A program made the position numbers and the translations under genes. Positions 1 through 9,996 of a stretch of DNA of 64,000 nucleotides are shown here, one piece after another. The stretch's first letter is position 1. Each line of letters starts with the position of its first letter. The notes under the pieces are model-generated. The model had not been told where the DNA came from and did no database searches. It saw nothing but the letters and a program-made list of their open reading frames with translations. Source of the stretch: Paenibacillus sp. 32O-W (GTDB lineage: Bacteria; Bacillota; Bacilli; Paenibacillales; NBRC-103111); contig NZ_VEGP01000005.1 in assembly GCF_007679495.1 (NCBI RefSeq), positions 62,001 to 126,000 of the forward strand, read 5' to 3'.

Positions 1-1535
1 CCTACCCCGCGGCCGGAAATATCGGAGATTTGATCTGCCGTGCTGAAGCCGGAAGCGAACAGAAGCTGGTAAACCTCCTCGTCGGACAGTTTATCCGCCT
101 GTTCCTGGGTAACCACATTTTTGCGAATCGCCGTTTGCAGCACTTTATCGCGGTTAATTCCTTTGCCGTCATCCTCAATTTCGATGAAGACATGGTTGCC
201 GCTTTGGAACGCTCTAAGTTGAATCGTTCCGGTCTCGGGTTTGCCCGCGGCCACACGATCGCTAACCGATTCCAGCCCGTGGTCCACCGCATTCCTCAAT
301 AAATGAACGAGCGGATCTCCGATTTCATCAATGACGGTCCGGTCCAGTTCCGTCTCTGCTCCGGTAATGACGAGGTCCACCTTCTTATCCAGCGATTTGG
401 CGATATCGCGGATCATCCGGGGGAACCGGTTGAATACCGTATCGATCTGCACCATCCTGAGCTTCAGCACAATGTTCTGCAAATCACCGCTTACACGGGT
501 CATATGCTCGACCGTGTCGATCAAATCGCTATTGCGGATCTCGCTTGCCAGCTGCTCCAGGCGGACCCGGTCAATCAGCAGCTCGCTGAGCAGGTTCATC
601 AGAACATCCAGACGCTCGATATCCACACGGATGGTCCGGCTTGCAACAGGTGCCGCGGCCGGTTTGGGCTTCGCTTTGCCGGACGCCTGCTTACCGTCTG
701 ACGCAGGCTGTTCCTTGGCTGCTGCTCCGGGATCAGCCGCCGGTTTCTCCGCAACGGCCGTTGCTGCCGCTTCCTGAACACCGGCACGAATCCGCTGCAG
801 CGACTCTTTATCCAGCGGACGCACATCGACCGATTCGATTTCCGAGACCTTCATGATTTCAGCCTGAAGCTCCGCCGCTTCCTTATCGCTGACCAAATAA
901 ACGGAGAAGCCCTTGTCAAACTTTTCCTGCTCGATATCTTCTACGGACGGGATGGTTTGGACAACCTCCCCGCTTGCTTCCAGCACACCGAATACCATAA
1001 ACGAACGTGCGGCCTTCAGCACACAATCGTCCCGAAAAACGACATCGATATGAAAGACCGCGTGGCCGGCTTCCAGGGTTTGCATAATGATAGAATATTG
1101 AAATTCATCCAAATCTGTGGAAGAAGCGGTGGATTGAGCGGTTCCTCCCGGAGCATCCCCGTTCACGATAGCTTTCAGGGAAGCTACCAGCTCGGATACG
1201 TCGAGGCTGCCTGTTCCACCATTGATAATATCGTTCACCATCGACTCCAGCGCGTCGTTGCCGCTGAATAAACATTCGAAGATCGGCTCGCTCATCGCCA
1301 GCTTGTCATTACGCACCAGATCGAGCACATTTTCCATTTCATGGGTTAACGAAGCGATATCCTCGAACCCCATCGTTGCCGACATGCCTTTAAGCGTATG
1401 CGCGGATCGAAAGATCGTCTGCACGATCTCGATATCTTCCGGACTCTGCTCCAGAACAAGCAGCTGGTCGTTCATGGCCTGTAAATGCTCTCTCGCCTCA
1501 TCGATAAAAACCGACAAATATTGATTAATATCCAA
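1..1535 (-). CDS. cheA: Chemotaxis histidine kinase CheA (partial, C-terminus outside window)
   Basis: Autophosphorylating kinase of chemotaxis that passes phosphate to CheY and CheB. The first 511 codons are present. An HPt domain carries the phospho-acceptor His46 in an AHTLKG motif. A CheY/CheB-binding region and an Ala/Pro/Lys-rich linker (about residues 250-300) follow, then the dimerisation helices, then the HATPase domain with LLRNAVDHG (N box), DDGKGI and SGRGVG at the window edge. The start is TTG at 1535, preceded by AGGAGG at good spacing; no ATG fits. The remaining ATPase part and the CheW-like domain lie beyond position 1. It follows cheB in the fla/che operon. Confidence 0.95.
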   Translation of the reverse strand, partial: MDINQYLSVFIDEAREHLQAMNDQLLVLEQSPEDIEIVQTIFRSAHTLKGMSATMGFEDIASLTHEMENVLDLVRNDKLAMSEPIFECLFSGNDALESMVNDIINGGTGSLDVSELVASLKAIVNGDAPGGTAQSTASSTDLDEFQYSIIMQTLEAGHAVFHIDVVFRDDCVLKAARSFMVFGVLEASGEVVQTIPSVEDIEQEKFDKGFSVYLVSDKEAAELQAEIMKVSEIESVDVRPLDKESLQRIRAGVQEAAATAVAEKPAADPGAAAKEQPASDGKQASGKAKPKPAAAPVASRTIRVDIERLDVLMNLLSELLIDRVRLEQLASEIRNSDLIDTVEHMTRVSGDLQNIVLKLRMVQIDTVFNRFPRMIRDIAKSLDKKVDLVITGAETELDRTVIDEIGDPLVHLLRNAVDHGLESVSDRVAAGKPETGTIQLRAFQSGNHVFIEIEDDGKGINRDKVLQTAIRKNVVTQEQADKLSDEEVYQLLFASGFSTADQISDISGRGV

Positions 1536-1572
1536 AAAGCTGCACCTCCTGTATTTGCATCATGCGGACAGC

Positions 1573-1599
1573 CTCCGCTTCCTCTCCGGGAAAGCGGAG
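1573..1599 (-). other. Intercistronic hairpin between cheB and cheA
   Basis: The gap contains an imperfect inverted repeat, CTCCGCTTCC paired with GGAAAGCGGAG, giving about 10 base pairs with one bulge. No T-run follows, so it is more likely an RNA processing or stabilising hairpin than a terminator. Confidence 0.45.
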
Positions 1600-1627
1600 T
1601 GCAAACGCCCCCGAGTGCTTAACCGGC

Positions 1628-2743
1628 TTAAGTTTCAATAAGCTGTACCAGCTTCCCGCTAATGTGCTGCTGGGGCAATATATGCATGGCCGCTCCCCGT
1701 TCGACCGCAGCCCTGGGCATTCCATAGACTACACACGTCTCTTCCGCTTCAGCTATCGTCGTCACGGCCCCCGCCTGCTTCAGGGCAAGCATACCCGCCG
1801 CACCGTCACTGCCCATGCCCGTCATGAGTACGGCATGTCTCTTCAGTTCCTTAAAAGGAAGCAGAGATTCGAACAAGACATCCACAGACGGACGATGCCC
1901 GGAGCGGGTACCTTCGGCGGACAGACGAGTGCGGTATTGATCCGCCCCTTCCCTTTGCAGCAGGAGATGGTATCCCCCCGGGGCTATGTATGCCGTACCG
2001 CTCCTTACCGTCATCCCGTCTTCGGCCTCGACCACTCTGATCGCCGATGAAGAATCCAGACGGCGGGCCAATGAGCTGGTAAACACCGGAGGCATATGCT
2101 GGACGATCAGGATCGGTGCCGGAAAATTCGCGGGAAATCCGGACAATACCTGCTGCAGCGCTCTCGGCCCTCCCGTGGATGTGCCAATGGCTACCAGATG
2201 GCTGAAATGGCGCCTTCCTTCTGCCTTGGGGCCTTCGGTATTCCCTATCCCGGAAGAAAAGGGCGGCCTCCGGGCCGGCTTGGTTGCCGAAACCGCCGAT
2301 TCCTTCTTGTCCGGCTGCGCCGGAAGGCCGATCGGCCGCACATTGGACCGCGCAGCCGCCATCAGCTTCTGGTGCAGCTCCAGCTTTACCTTGTATAGAT
2401 CAAGTGAAATAGACCCTGACGGCTTGCCGATGAAATCAACCGCTCCCGATTGCAAAGCCTTTACGGTAGCTGCCGCCCCTTCCTGCGTCAAGCTGCTTAA
2501 CATGACAACCGGAGTCGGATGCTCGGCCATAATTTTCTGCAGTGCCCTAAGCCCATCCATGACCGGCATTTCCACGTCCATCGTCACCACGTCCGGCTTC
2601 AGCTGCTTTACTTTCTCAACGGCTTCCGCCCCGTTGACGGCCGTGTCGACGACTTTTAACCGAGGGTTGCCGGACAACAAATCGCTAATGATTTTTCTCA
2701 TGAATATGGAATCATCGACTACAAGTACCCTATAAGGGATCAT
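1628..2743 (-). CDS. cheB: Protein-glutamate methylesterase/deamidase CheB
   Basis: Removes methyl groups from chemoreceptor glutamates and deamidates glutamines during adaptation; activated by CheA. The N-terminal receiver domain has VVDDS (Asp10, Asp11) and the phosphorylation site Asp56 in MDVEMP. A linker of about 60 residues leads to the C-terminal esterase domain with GTSTGGP (nucleophile Ser), QHMPP and MTGMGSDG. The ATG at 2743 is chosen because AGGAGG lies 9 bases upstream; a TTG 18 bases further up lacks a site. Length is 371 aa, usual for the family. It lies between flhG and cheA. Confidence 0.95.
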   Translation of the reverse strand: MIPYRVLVVDDSIFMRKIISDLLSGNPRLKVVDTAVNGAEAVEKVKQLKPDVVTMDVEMPVMDGLRALQKIMAEHPTPVVMLSSLTQEGAAATVKALQSGAVDFIGKPSGSISLDLYKVKLELHQKLMAAARSNVRPIGLPAQPDKKESAVSATKPARRPPFSSGIGNTEGPKAEGRRHFSHLVAIGTSTGGPRALQQVLSGFPANFPAPILIVQHMPPVFTSSLARRLDSSSAIRVVEAEDGMTVRSGTAYIAPGGYHLLLQREGADQYRTRLSAEGTRSGHRPSVDVLFESLLPFKELKRHAVLMTGMGSDGAAGMLALKQAGAVTTIAEAEETCVVYGMPRAAVERGAAMHILPQQHISGKLVQLIET

Positions 2744-2786
2744 CCGGGCTTCCCTCCTCAACGGTCAATTGTTATTTCCGACTTGT

Positions 2787-3668
2787 TTATTTCACCCGCT
2801 TGAACATTCGGTAGAGAAAGCCTTTGATACCTGCATTTGCAGAAGGCTGAGAGGTGGAACCGGATAGAAAGCGGTCGGCAATGTTGGCAATCGATCTGGA
2901 AGCACTGCTATGCGGATAAGCTACCGTGAACGGCTTCTGCATTTTGACAGCCTTAGATACGTTGCTGTCATCCAGCACATAGCCGAGAGCGGGAACGTCC
3001 GTCTGCAAAAAACGGTGGGCCGCCATGCGGATTTTGTCAGCGGTTTGCGTTCCTTCCCGCAAATCGGTGGCTCGATTGACAACGAGCCGAAAATTCACCT
3101 CATGCCCGAGCCCCTTCACCATCTTCATCACGGCATAGGCATCCGTAATGGAGGGCGGCTCCGGTGTCGTCACAATAATCGTCTCATCCGCCGACAGGAT
3201 AAACCGGAGTGTTTCGTTCGATAATCCGGCCCCGGTATCGAAAATAATAAAATCGACGACGCCATTCAGCCTTTCTATCTCCCGCTTGAAAATATCCAGT
3301 TCCTGTTCGGACAGATGGAGCAGCTCGGTAACCCCGGAACCTCCGGCTATAAACTGCAGGCCGCCGTAGCATTCATGGATAATGGCCTGAATCGATTTGT
3401 TCTGCTTAAGAAGATGGTACAGGTTATAGCGTGGGGAAACCCCCATAAGCGTGTCGAGATTGGCCAGCCCCATATCCGCATCGAAGATGAGCACCTTGTG
3501 TCCGCGCGCCTGAAGAGCAAGGGCAAAGTTAAGCGTGAAATTGGACTTCCCTACTCCCCCTTTACCGCTCGTCACGGTAATGACACGGGTTTGGCCCGAT
3601 GACGGGTCCGATTCCGAGGACGCTCTCATGCTCATGAGCCTTCGCAAACTTTGTGCCTGGTCATTCAT
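2787..3668 (-). CDS. flhG: Flagellar number regulator FlhG (MinD-like ATPase, YlxH)
   Basis: MinD/ParA-type ATPase that works with the GTPase FlhF to set flagellar number and position. The N-terminal DQAQSLR motif is the segment known to stimulate FlhF GTPase activity. A deviant Walker A KGGVGKS lies at residues 36-42, followed by DADMGLAN and FDTGAG. Length is 293 aa. The ATG at 3668 overlaps the end of flhF by 8 bp, which indicates translational coupling. A longer reading frame upstream lies inside flhF and is not used. Confidence 0.93.
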   Translation of the reverse strand: MNDQAQSLRRLMSMRASSESDPSSGQTRVITVTSGKGGVGKSNFTLNFALALQARGHKVLIFDADMGLANLDTLMGVSPRYNLYHLLKQNKSIQAIIHECYGGLQFIAGGSGVTELLHLSEQELDIFKREIERLNGVVDFIIFDTGAGLSNETLRFILSADETIIVTTPEPPSITDAYAVMKMVKGLGHEVNFRLVVNRATDLREGTQTADKIRMAAHRFLQTDVPALGYVLDDSNVSKAVKMQKPFTVAYPHSSASRSIANIADRFLSGSTSQPSANAGIKGFLYRMFKRVK

Positions 3669-4941
3669 GCACGGCTTCCCCCAAAATGACATTAATGATA
3701 TGGTCCTCATCTGCTTCCGCAATATCGTCGGGAACATTCTGTCCATTCGTCACATAGGACAATTGGAGCTTAAGCGCATCGACCAAATTCAGCACAGCGC
3801 CGAGCGTGCCCGTTTCATCCATTTTTGTGAAAAGCACTTTATCCAGACGAAATTTCATGAAGTTATCGGCGATGACTTTCATATCCTTGTATTTGGTGGT
3901 CAGGCTGAGCACCAGGAACGTTTCGCTTGCCCCATGAGTTTGTATCAGGGAATGCAGCTCGGAGACATACATTTCGTTGCGGTAATTTCGCCCTGCGGTA
4001 TCCATAAAGATGATATCCATGTCCTCCAACCGCGAGAAAGCCCGCTGCATATCCTGGGGCGAGAACACAACCTCTAACGGTGTGTTTAAAATGGTTGCGT
4101 ATGTTTTCAGCTGCTCCACGGCCGAGATTCGATATGTATCGGAAGTGATCAGCCCTACTTTGCGCTTATGCTTGAGAACCTGCTCGGCGGCCAGCTTGGC
4201 GATGGACGTTGTCTTGCCTACTCCGGTCGGTCCGACGATATGCACAATGCGGGTTTGCGGCGAGATCACCTTCGGCCCCTGCCCCGAGAAAATGTCCCGC
4301 ATCCTCTCCCTTGCCCGGGCTATGATCCGGGCCTTGTCCCATACTTCCGTAGACTCCTGCATTTCTTCGCGGATCGGCAGAAGAATCCGGTCGGTCAAAT
4401 CCGGCGAAACATCCTGCTCCAGCAGCCTTTCTCTTACTTCCAGCCACGCGGGAGGAGCCTCCTCCTGAGGCTCGGAAGCGGCAGACAGCTTCTGCATCAG
4501 CAACTTCATCTGCCTGATCTCCTCAAGAATCGGCTCGTTTCCCTGTTCCTCCTTGGCGGAACGCCCGTTCGTCAAATCGGACTGCTGCTTGAAGCCGGTT
4601 CGGCCCGTCAAGTTGTGAGCATTTCTGTCCAGCGGGATGGGAGCATGAATTCCCGGTTTCCCGGTATCGAATACGGGATCCGAATTGGAGTTCAGGGCCG
4701 CGGCCACCTCAGACTGGAAGTCCGACCAGCCGGCTGCAGGCGGCGCCGGCGGCCGCTGCGGAACGGACATGCTCTCGTCCGCTGCCGCAATTACCTCTAT
4801 CTTCTTCTTGCCGAACCAGCCCCACAGCCCTCCTGAGCGGATTTCTTTCGTATTTAAAATGATTGCGTTCTTGCCCAAGTCACTTCGGATCCGGGCAAGC
4901 GCGTCGGGCATTGAATCAACTACGTAACGTTTCACCTTCAT
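3661..4941 (-). CDS. flhF: Flagellar biosynthesis GTPase FlhF (SRP54 family)
   Basis: Third SRP-type GTPase, a paralogue of Ffh and FtsY that are also in this window; it directs flagellar placement at the membrane. The N-terminal basic B domain starts MKVKRYVVDSM, a variable Pro/Ala-rich stretch follows, then the N domain and the G domain with GPTGVGKT (237-244) and DTAGR (314-318). The usual TKLD guanine-specificity motif reads TKMDE. Length is 426 aa. It overlaps flhA by 4 bp (ATGA) and flhG by 8 bp. Confidence 0.94.
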   Translation of the reverse strand: MKVKRYVVDSMPDALARIRSDLGKNAIILNTKEIRSGGLWGWFGKKKIEVIAAADESMSVPQRPPAPPAAGWSDFQSEVAAALNSNSDPVFDTGKPGIHAPIPLDRNAHNLTGRTGFKQQSDLTNGRSAKEEQGNEPILEEIRQMKLLMQKLSAASEPQEEAPPAWLEVRERLLEQDVSPDLTDRILLPIREEMQESTEVWDKARIIARARERMRDIFSGQGPKVISPQTRIVHIVGPTGVGKTTSIAKLAAEQVLKHKRKVGLITSDTYRISAVEQLKTYATILNTPLEVVFSPQDMQRAFSRLEDMDIIFMDTAGRNYRNEMYVSELHSLIQTHGASETFLVLSLTTKYKDMKVIADNFMKFRLDKVLFTKMDETGTLGAVLNLVDALKLQLSYVTNGQNVPDDIAEADEDHIINVILGEAVHE

Positions 4942-6971
4942 AGATTGACTACCCCCATGCTTTGAATTTCAACACTCGGCTCCAGCTCGCTGTAAGACAA
5001 CACCGGAATATCCTGCATCGTTCTTTCCAGCAGCTGACGCAAGTACATTCGAATCGTTGGGGAGGTCAGAATGACCGGCTGCTGTCCCGCTTGAACAACC
5101 TTGCCTACTTGCTCGCTCAATCGGTGAAAGATCGTCTGTGTTGAAGCCGGGTCCAGCGCCAGATACGACCCCTGGTCTGTCTGCTGTACCGATTCCGCAA
5201 TTTTCTTCTCCAATGCCGGGCCCACCGTAATAACTTTAAGCGACTCGTCCCCCTGGGCGAACTGCTGGGTAATCTGGCGGGACAGCGCCTGCCGTACATA
5301 TTCGGTCAGTACATCCGGGTCTTTCGTATAAGTTCCGTAATCGGCCAACGTTTCCAGAATGGTCACCATGTCCCGTACGGAAATTTTCTCACGCAGCAGC
5401 TTGACGAGAACTTTCTGAATATCGCCGATCGACAGCACATTCGGAATGAGCTCCTCCACCAGGGCCGGATAGCTCTCTCTTACGTTCTCGATCAACGCTT
5501 TCGTCTCTTGGCGTCCAAGCAGCTCGAAGGCATGCTTCTTGATCACTTCGGTCAGATGGGTCGCCACTACGGATGGCGGATCGACCACTGTGTAGCCGGA
5601 CAGCTCTGCCCGGTCCTTCGTCTCCTCGTCGATCCATAGAGCCGGCAGTCCGAATGCCGGTTCCGTCGTTTCAATTCCGATAACGGAGTCGTCCTCCACT
5701 CCCGGACTCATCGCCAAGTAATGATTGAGGAGCAGCTCTCCTCTGGCAATCGTATTTCCTTTGATCTTGATCACATACTCGTTCGGCTTGAGCTGGATGT
5801 TATCGCGAATCCGGATAACCGGCACGACAATTCCGAGCTCAAGGGCGCACTGTCTGCGGATCAGAATAATCCGGTCCAGCAGATCTCCTCCTTGCTGGGT
5901 ATCCGCCAGCGGAATCAAGCCATAACCGAATTCAAATTCAATCGGATCCACCTGCAGAAGGCTGATCACACTCTCCGGACTGCGCACCTCTTCGATTTGC
6001 TGCTCCTCTTCAAATTGCTGTTCCTCTTCCTGCCTCCGCTCCATATTCTTCTGCATCTTATAGGCCGCGAAGATCAACAGCCCGCCGATAGGAAGCGTCG
6101 CGCCAAGCCCGATTGGCGTGAACATTCCAAGAACCAATATCGTTCCGGCCACGACATATAGCAGTTTCGGGTAGTTAAGCAGCTGGCCGGCAATATCCGA
6201 AGCGAAGTTGCCGTCGGAGCTGGCGCGCGTCACAATCAATCCCGCAGATGTCGAGATAAGGAGGGCAGGAATTTGACTGACCAGACCGTCCCCGATCGTC
6301 AATCTGGAGAAGGTGGCCGCAGCCTCCGGCAGCGTCATATCGTGATACATCATTCCAATAATCAATCCGCCAAGAAGATTGATTATTAAAATGATAATTC
6401 CCGCGATGGCGTCCCCTTTGACAAACTTGCTGGCACCATCCATCGCTCCGTAGAAATCGGCCTCTCGTTCGATCTTGCTCCGGCGTTCTCTCGCCTGGGT
6501 TTCGTTAATCAGCCCGGCGTTCAAATCCGCATCGATACTCATCTGCTTACCGGGCATCGCATCGAGGGTGAAGCGCGCGGCCACCTCCGCAACCCGCTCC
6601 GAACCTTTCGTTATAACAATAAATTGAACAATAACCAGAATAAGGAATACAACAAATCCTACAACAATGTTGCCATTCGCAACGAACCCGCCGAAGGTGT
6701 CCACCACCTGGCCTGCTTCCGCTTCCGACAGAATGTTTCTTGTGGTTGAAATATTTAACGCCAGCCGATACAGCGTCGTTACGAGCAGCAGCGAAGGGAA
6801 GATCGAAAACTGCAGAGCTTCCTTCGTATTCATCGCCACGAGCAGGATCGTTAGAGCCAGTGTAATATTTATAATGAGGAGAACGTCTAGCAAAGGAATG
6901 GGAATCGGAACGACCATCATCAGAACGATCCCGATTATTCCGACCAATATGAATAAATCCCGTACTTTCAC
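4938..6971 (-). CDS. flhA: Flagellar type III export gate protein FlhA
   Basis: Large export-gate component of the flagellar type III secretion apparatus. The N-terminal half has about eight membrane segments and the conserved cytoplasmic FHIPEP-type loop (MPGKQMSIDADLNAG). The C-terminal cytoplasmic part, from about residue 330, binds chaperones and substrates. Length is 677 aa, as usual. The start is GTG at 6971 behind GGAGGAG. It sits between flhB and flhF. Confidence 0.96.
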   Translation of the reverse strand: MKVRDLFILVGIIGIVLMMVVPIPIPLLDVLLIINITLALTILLVAMNTKEALQFSIFPSLLLVTTLYRLALNISTTRNILSEAEAGQVVDTFGGFVANGNIVVGFVVFLILVIVQFIVITKGSERVAEVAARFTLDAMPGKQMSIDADLNAGLINETQARERRSKIEREADFYGAMDGASKFVKGDAIAGIIILIINLLGGLIIGMMYHDMTLPEAAATFSRLTIGDGLVSQIPALLISTSAGLIVTRASSDGNFASDIAGQLLNYPKLLYVVAGTILVLGMFTPIGLGATLPIGGLLIFAAYKMQKNMERRQEEEQQFEEEQQIEEVRSPESVISLLQVDPIEFEFGYGLIPLADTQQGGDLLDRIILIRRQCALELGIVVPVIRIRDNIQLKPNEYVIKIKGNTIARGELLLNHYLAMSPGVEDDSVIGIETTEPAFGLPALWIDEETKDRAELSGYTVVDPPSVVATHLTEVIKKHAFELLGRQETKALIENVRESYPALVEELIPNVLSIGDIQKVLVKLLREKISVRDMVTILETLADYGTYTKDPDVLTEYVRQALSRQITQQFAQGDESLKVITVGPALEKKIAESVQQTDQGSYLALDPASTQTIFHRLSEQVGKVVQAGQQPVILTSPTIRMYLRQLLERTMQDIPVLSYSELEPSVEIQSMGVVNL

Positions 6972-6995
6972 TGTTTAGTCTCCTCCATTTGCCCA

Positions 6996-8087
6996 TTAAT
7001 TGACTTTGCCCTTCAGCTTATACACGTAGGCCAGCACCTCAGCGACGGCTTGAAACAGGTCTCCGGGAATGGTTTCATTCAATTCCACCCGTTCATACAG
7101 CGCCCTGGCCAATGGTTTGTTCTCCATTATGGCAATCCCGTTCTGTTTGCCGATTTCCCTGATTTTCAAGGCAACCAAATCGACACCCTTCGCGATTACC
7201 TTCGGTGCCTCCATCTTCCCGGACTCATACTTTAGCGCTACCGCGAAATGAGTCGGGTTGGTGATGATAACGTCGGCCTTCGGAACCTCCTGCATCATCC
7301 GCTGCATGGCCATTCTTCTCTGTCTTTCCTTGATTTTCGACTTGATCAGCGGATCTCCCTCGGTCTTCTTGTACTCGTCCTTAATGTCCTGCTTGGACAT
7401 TCGCAAGCCTTTCTCATGCTCATATTTCTGATACATATAGTCGAAGATAGCCAGCACGATCAGAACCAGTCCGATTTTCACGCCTAATTCGACCATAACC
7501 TGAGCTACATACGACAGAATGGATTCCAGAGGAAGATGGGCCAGTCCCATTAAACTTTCTTTCTTCCCCCACAAAGTGAAGAAGACGATGACTCCGATGA
7601 CGATTAATTTGAAGACGGTTTTTAAAAATTCTACTAATGACCGCAATCCGAACATTTTCTTGGCCCCTTCCACCGGATTCAGCTTGTTCAGCTTCATCTT
7701 AAGAGGCTCGCCGGTGAACAAAACACCAATCTGTACATAATTGCCTATGACCGCCATGACGATGGCAAAGAGCAGAATGGGAGAAAGCATAATCATCCCG
7801 TCGATCATAAGCTTGTTAAATAATGCGGTCGTATTCGGGATCGTGACGTTCATCAGCATATAGTCGTATAGCGTTAATGTGAAGATTTCGAATAAACGCT
7901 CCTTCAGAAAGCCGCCGAACAATAAAAAGGCGACGAAGGTAAAGAACAGAACAAGCGCGCCGGGCAGCTCCATGCTTTTGGCTACCTGCCCTTTCTGTCG
8001 GGCCTCGCGCTTTTTCTTCGGTGTAGCGGGCTCTGTCTTTTCCTGTGAGAACAACTGCAGGTCCATCCGCCATCGATAAGCGGTCAT
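6996..8087 (-). CDS. flhB: Flagellar export switch protein FlhB
   Basis: Export-gate protein that switches secretion from rod/hook to filament substrates. It has a basic N-terminus (KTEPATPKKKREA), four membrane segments, and a cytoplasmic domain with the self-cleavage motif NPTH at residues 277-280. The ATG at 8087 (MTAYRW) has GGAGG seven bases upstream. Length is 363 aa. The C-terminal part after NPTH closely resembles the separate gene at 40658-40954. Confidence 0.96.
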   Translation of the reverse strand: MTAYRWRMDLQLFSQEKTEPATPKKKREARQKGQVAKSMELPGALVLFFTFVAFLLFGGFLKERLFEIFTLTLYDYMLMNVTIPNTTALFNKLMIDGMIMLSPILLFAIVMAVIGNYVQIGVLFTGEPLKMKLNKLNPVEGAKKMFGLRSLVEFLKTVFKLIVIGVIVFFTLWGKKESLMGLAHLPLESILSYVAQVMVELGVKIGLVLIVLAIFDYMYQKYEHEKGLRMSKQDIKDEYKKTEGDPLIKSKIKERQRRMAMQRMMQEVPKADVIITNPTHFAVALKYESGKMEAPKVIAKGVDLVALKIREIGKQNGIAIMENKPLARALYERVELNETIPGDLFQAVAEVLAYVYKLKGKVN

Positions 8088-8116
8088 CGGTCTCCCTCCA
8101 AACGCCATTCCATTGG

Positions 8117-8905
8117 CTAGGACGATCCCGGGACGGCCAATATCTCCAGCATTCTTTGCATATGCTCGAACATGGTCTTGAACAGGTCGGAAAACAGATT
8201 GTACATCCCCGGGATAAAAAAGAAGAGAAGAATCAGGCCGACCAGAATTTTCATCGGGATCCCTAACACGAAAATATTGAATTGCGGAGCGGTCTTTGCC
8301 AATACACCCAGCCCCACGTCAACCAGAAACAACGATGCAACCAGCGGAGCAGCCATTTGGAAAGCAAGGGCAAAAGCTGTAATAAACGCTTGAACGAGAA
8401 ATTCGCTAACGTGCCCCCGAGCAATATGGGCGAAGAAATCATTGGACAACGGAACCCACTCATAGCTGTCCACAATGGCCTGGATAAGCAGATGATGACC
8501 GTTGAAGGTCAGAAACAGCAGCAGGGCAATGAAGTATTTAAAATTTCCCAGCAGCGGAGTCTGCACTCCCGTCATCGGGTCCATCACATTCGCCATCGCA
8601 AATCCGATTTGCACATCAATGAACGCTCCGGCTATCTGCACCGCGGTAAAGATAAAGTTCGCTATTAATCCAAGAAGCAAGCCGATCAAGATTTCTCTGA
8701 TAATAGAAAGGAAATATTCCCCGTCCATCGGGATCGGCTCGTCCCCGATTGCAGGAATAGCCATTAGTGTAAGAAAAAACGACAATCCAAGCTTGAACTG
8801 GGGAGGAACGTTTCTCGCCGTGAACACTGGCGATGCGAGAAAGAAAGATGTTATTCTGCAAAAAATAAGCAGGACGTTAGGAATGAACTGCAAGAAGAAC
8901 TCCAT
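8117..8905 (-). CDS. fliR: Flagellar export gate protein FliR
   Basis: Integral membrane component of the export gate core that assembles with FliP and FliQ. It has about six hydrophobic segments and starts MEFFLQFIPNVLLIF. Length is 262 aa, as expected. It lies 15 bp after fliQ and 29 bp before the flhB start, in the standard fliPQR-flhB order. Confidence 0.94.
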   Translation of the reverse strand: MEFFLQFIPNVLLIFCRITSFFLASPVFTARNVPPQFKLGLSFFLTLMAIPAIGDEPIPMDGEYFLSIIREILIGLLLGLIANFIFTAVQIAGAFIDVQIGFAMANVMDPMTGVQTPLLGNFKYFIALLLFLTFNGHHLLIQAIVDSYEWVPLSNDFFAHIARGHVSEFLVQAFITAFALAFQMAAPLVASLFLVDVGLGVLAKTAPQFNIFVLGIPMKILVGLILLFFFIPGMYNLFSDLFKTMFEHMQRMLEILAVPGSS

Positions 8906-8920
8906 CGATTTTCCCCAGCC

Positions 8921-9190
8921 CTAACCGATATACTTATGTAAGTTATTGAACAAATTAAACGTAAAGTCGACCAGCGTGGTCAATATCCACGGTCCAAACA
9001 GAAGCACTGTCAACAAGACCGCAACGATTTTCGGAACGAACGCCAGTGTCTGCTCCTGAATTTGGGTGGTCGCCTGAAAGATGCTGATCGCCAAACCTAC
9101 GGCCAGTGCGACAATCAGCATGGGAGCACTGGCTTTCAAGACGGTATATACCGCTTCGCCCGCCAGCCGTATGACAAAATCTGAAGCCAT
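8921..9190 (-). CDS. fliQ: Flagellar export gate protein FliQ
   Basis: Small two-helix membrane protein of the export gate core. Both hydrophobic segments are visible and the conserved stretch ATTQIQEQTLAFVPK joins them. Length is 89 aa, standard for FliQ. The ATG at 9190 has AGGAGG upstream. Confidence 0.95.
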   Translation of the reverse strand: MASDFVIRLAGEAVYTVLKASAPMLIVALAVGLAISIFQATTQIQEQTLAFVPKIVAVLLTVLLFGPWILTTLVDFTFNLFNNLHKYIG

Positions 9191-9219
9191 CGGTTTCCCT
9201 CCTGTAAGCTTGTTGACGG

Positions 9220-9996
9220 TCAGGAATTAAAACTGACCAACAACGATTTGACAACCAGATACCAACCGTCCACGAGAATAAACAGCAGAACCTTGAACGG
9301 AAGCGAGATCATGACCGGAGGAAGCATCATCATCCCCATGGACATCAGCGTGCTGGCAATAATCATATCGATCACGAGAAACGGCACGAAGATCATGAAA
9401 CCCATCTGAAAAGCCGATTTCAGCTCGCTGATCGCAAAAGCGGGAATAAGAGCGGTCAACGGAGTATCCGCGATCCCGGTCGGTCTGTCGGCACGGGAGT
9501 AATCCAGAAACAGCTTCAAATCTTTTTCTCGGGTATGCTTGCCCATAAATTCCTTCAGCGGGAGAGCCGCCCGACTCAAGGCTTCGTTCTGTGTGATCTC
9601 CCCGGCCATATATGGCTGGAAAGCCACTTTGTTGATCTCCGCAAGTGTCGGAGACATGACGAACAGGGTCAAGAACAAGGCCAGACCAATCAGCACCTGA
9701 TTAGGAGGCATTTGCTGGGTTGACAAAGAAGTTCGGACAAATCCAAGCACAATGACGATCCGTGTGAAGCTGGTCATAAGAACGAGTATGGCCGGAGCCA
9801 GACTTAATATTGTAATGAGCAGAACGATCGTGACCGTACTGGCCGTTCCGGCGGGATCACCCGTTCCGCTGCCGATGTCTATATTGATGTTGGGAATAGG
9901 AAGCGTGTCTCCCTCTTCGGCAAAGCTCTGGCCCGGGAACAGGAAGGAGCTCAGCAGAATGACACCCAGAACCGCAAGCCTCTTAATTCTTTTCAT
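9220..9996 (-). CDS. fliP: Flagellar export gate protein FliP
   Basis: Core subunit of the flagellar export gate. It has a cleavable signal peptide (basic start MKRIKR, then a hydrophobic run to about residue 26), the conserved MTSFTRIVIVLGFVR segment and four membrane helices. Length is 258 aa. It overlaps fliO by 4 bp (ATGA). Confidence 0.95.
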   Translation of the reverse strand: MKRIKRLAVLGVILLSSFLFPGQSFAEEGDTLPIPNINIDIGSGTGDPAGTASTVTIVLLITILSLAPAILVLMTSFTRIVIVLGFVRTSLSTQQMPPNQVLIGLALFLTLFVMSPTLAEINKVAFQPYMAGEITQNEALSRAALPLKEFMGKHTREKDLKLFLDYSRADRPTGIADTPLTALIPAFAISELKSAFQMGFMIFVPFLVIDMIIASTLMSMGMMMLPPVMISLPFKVLLFILVDGWYLVVKSLLVSFNS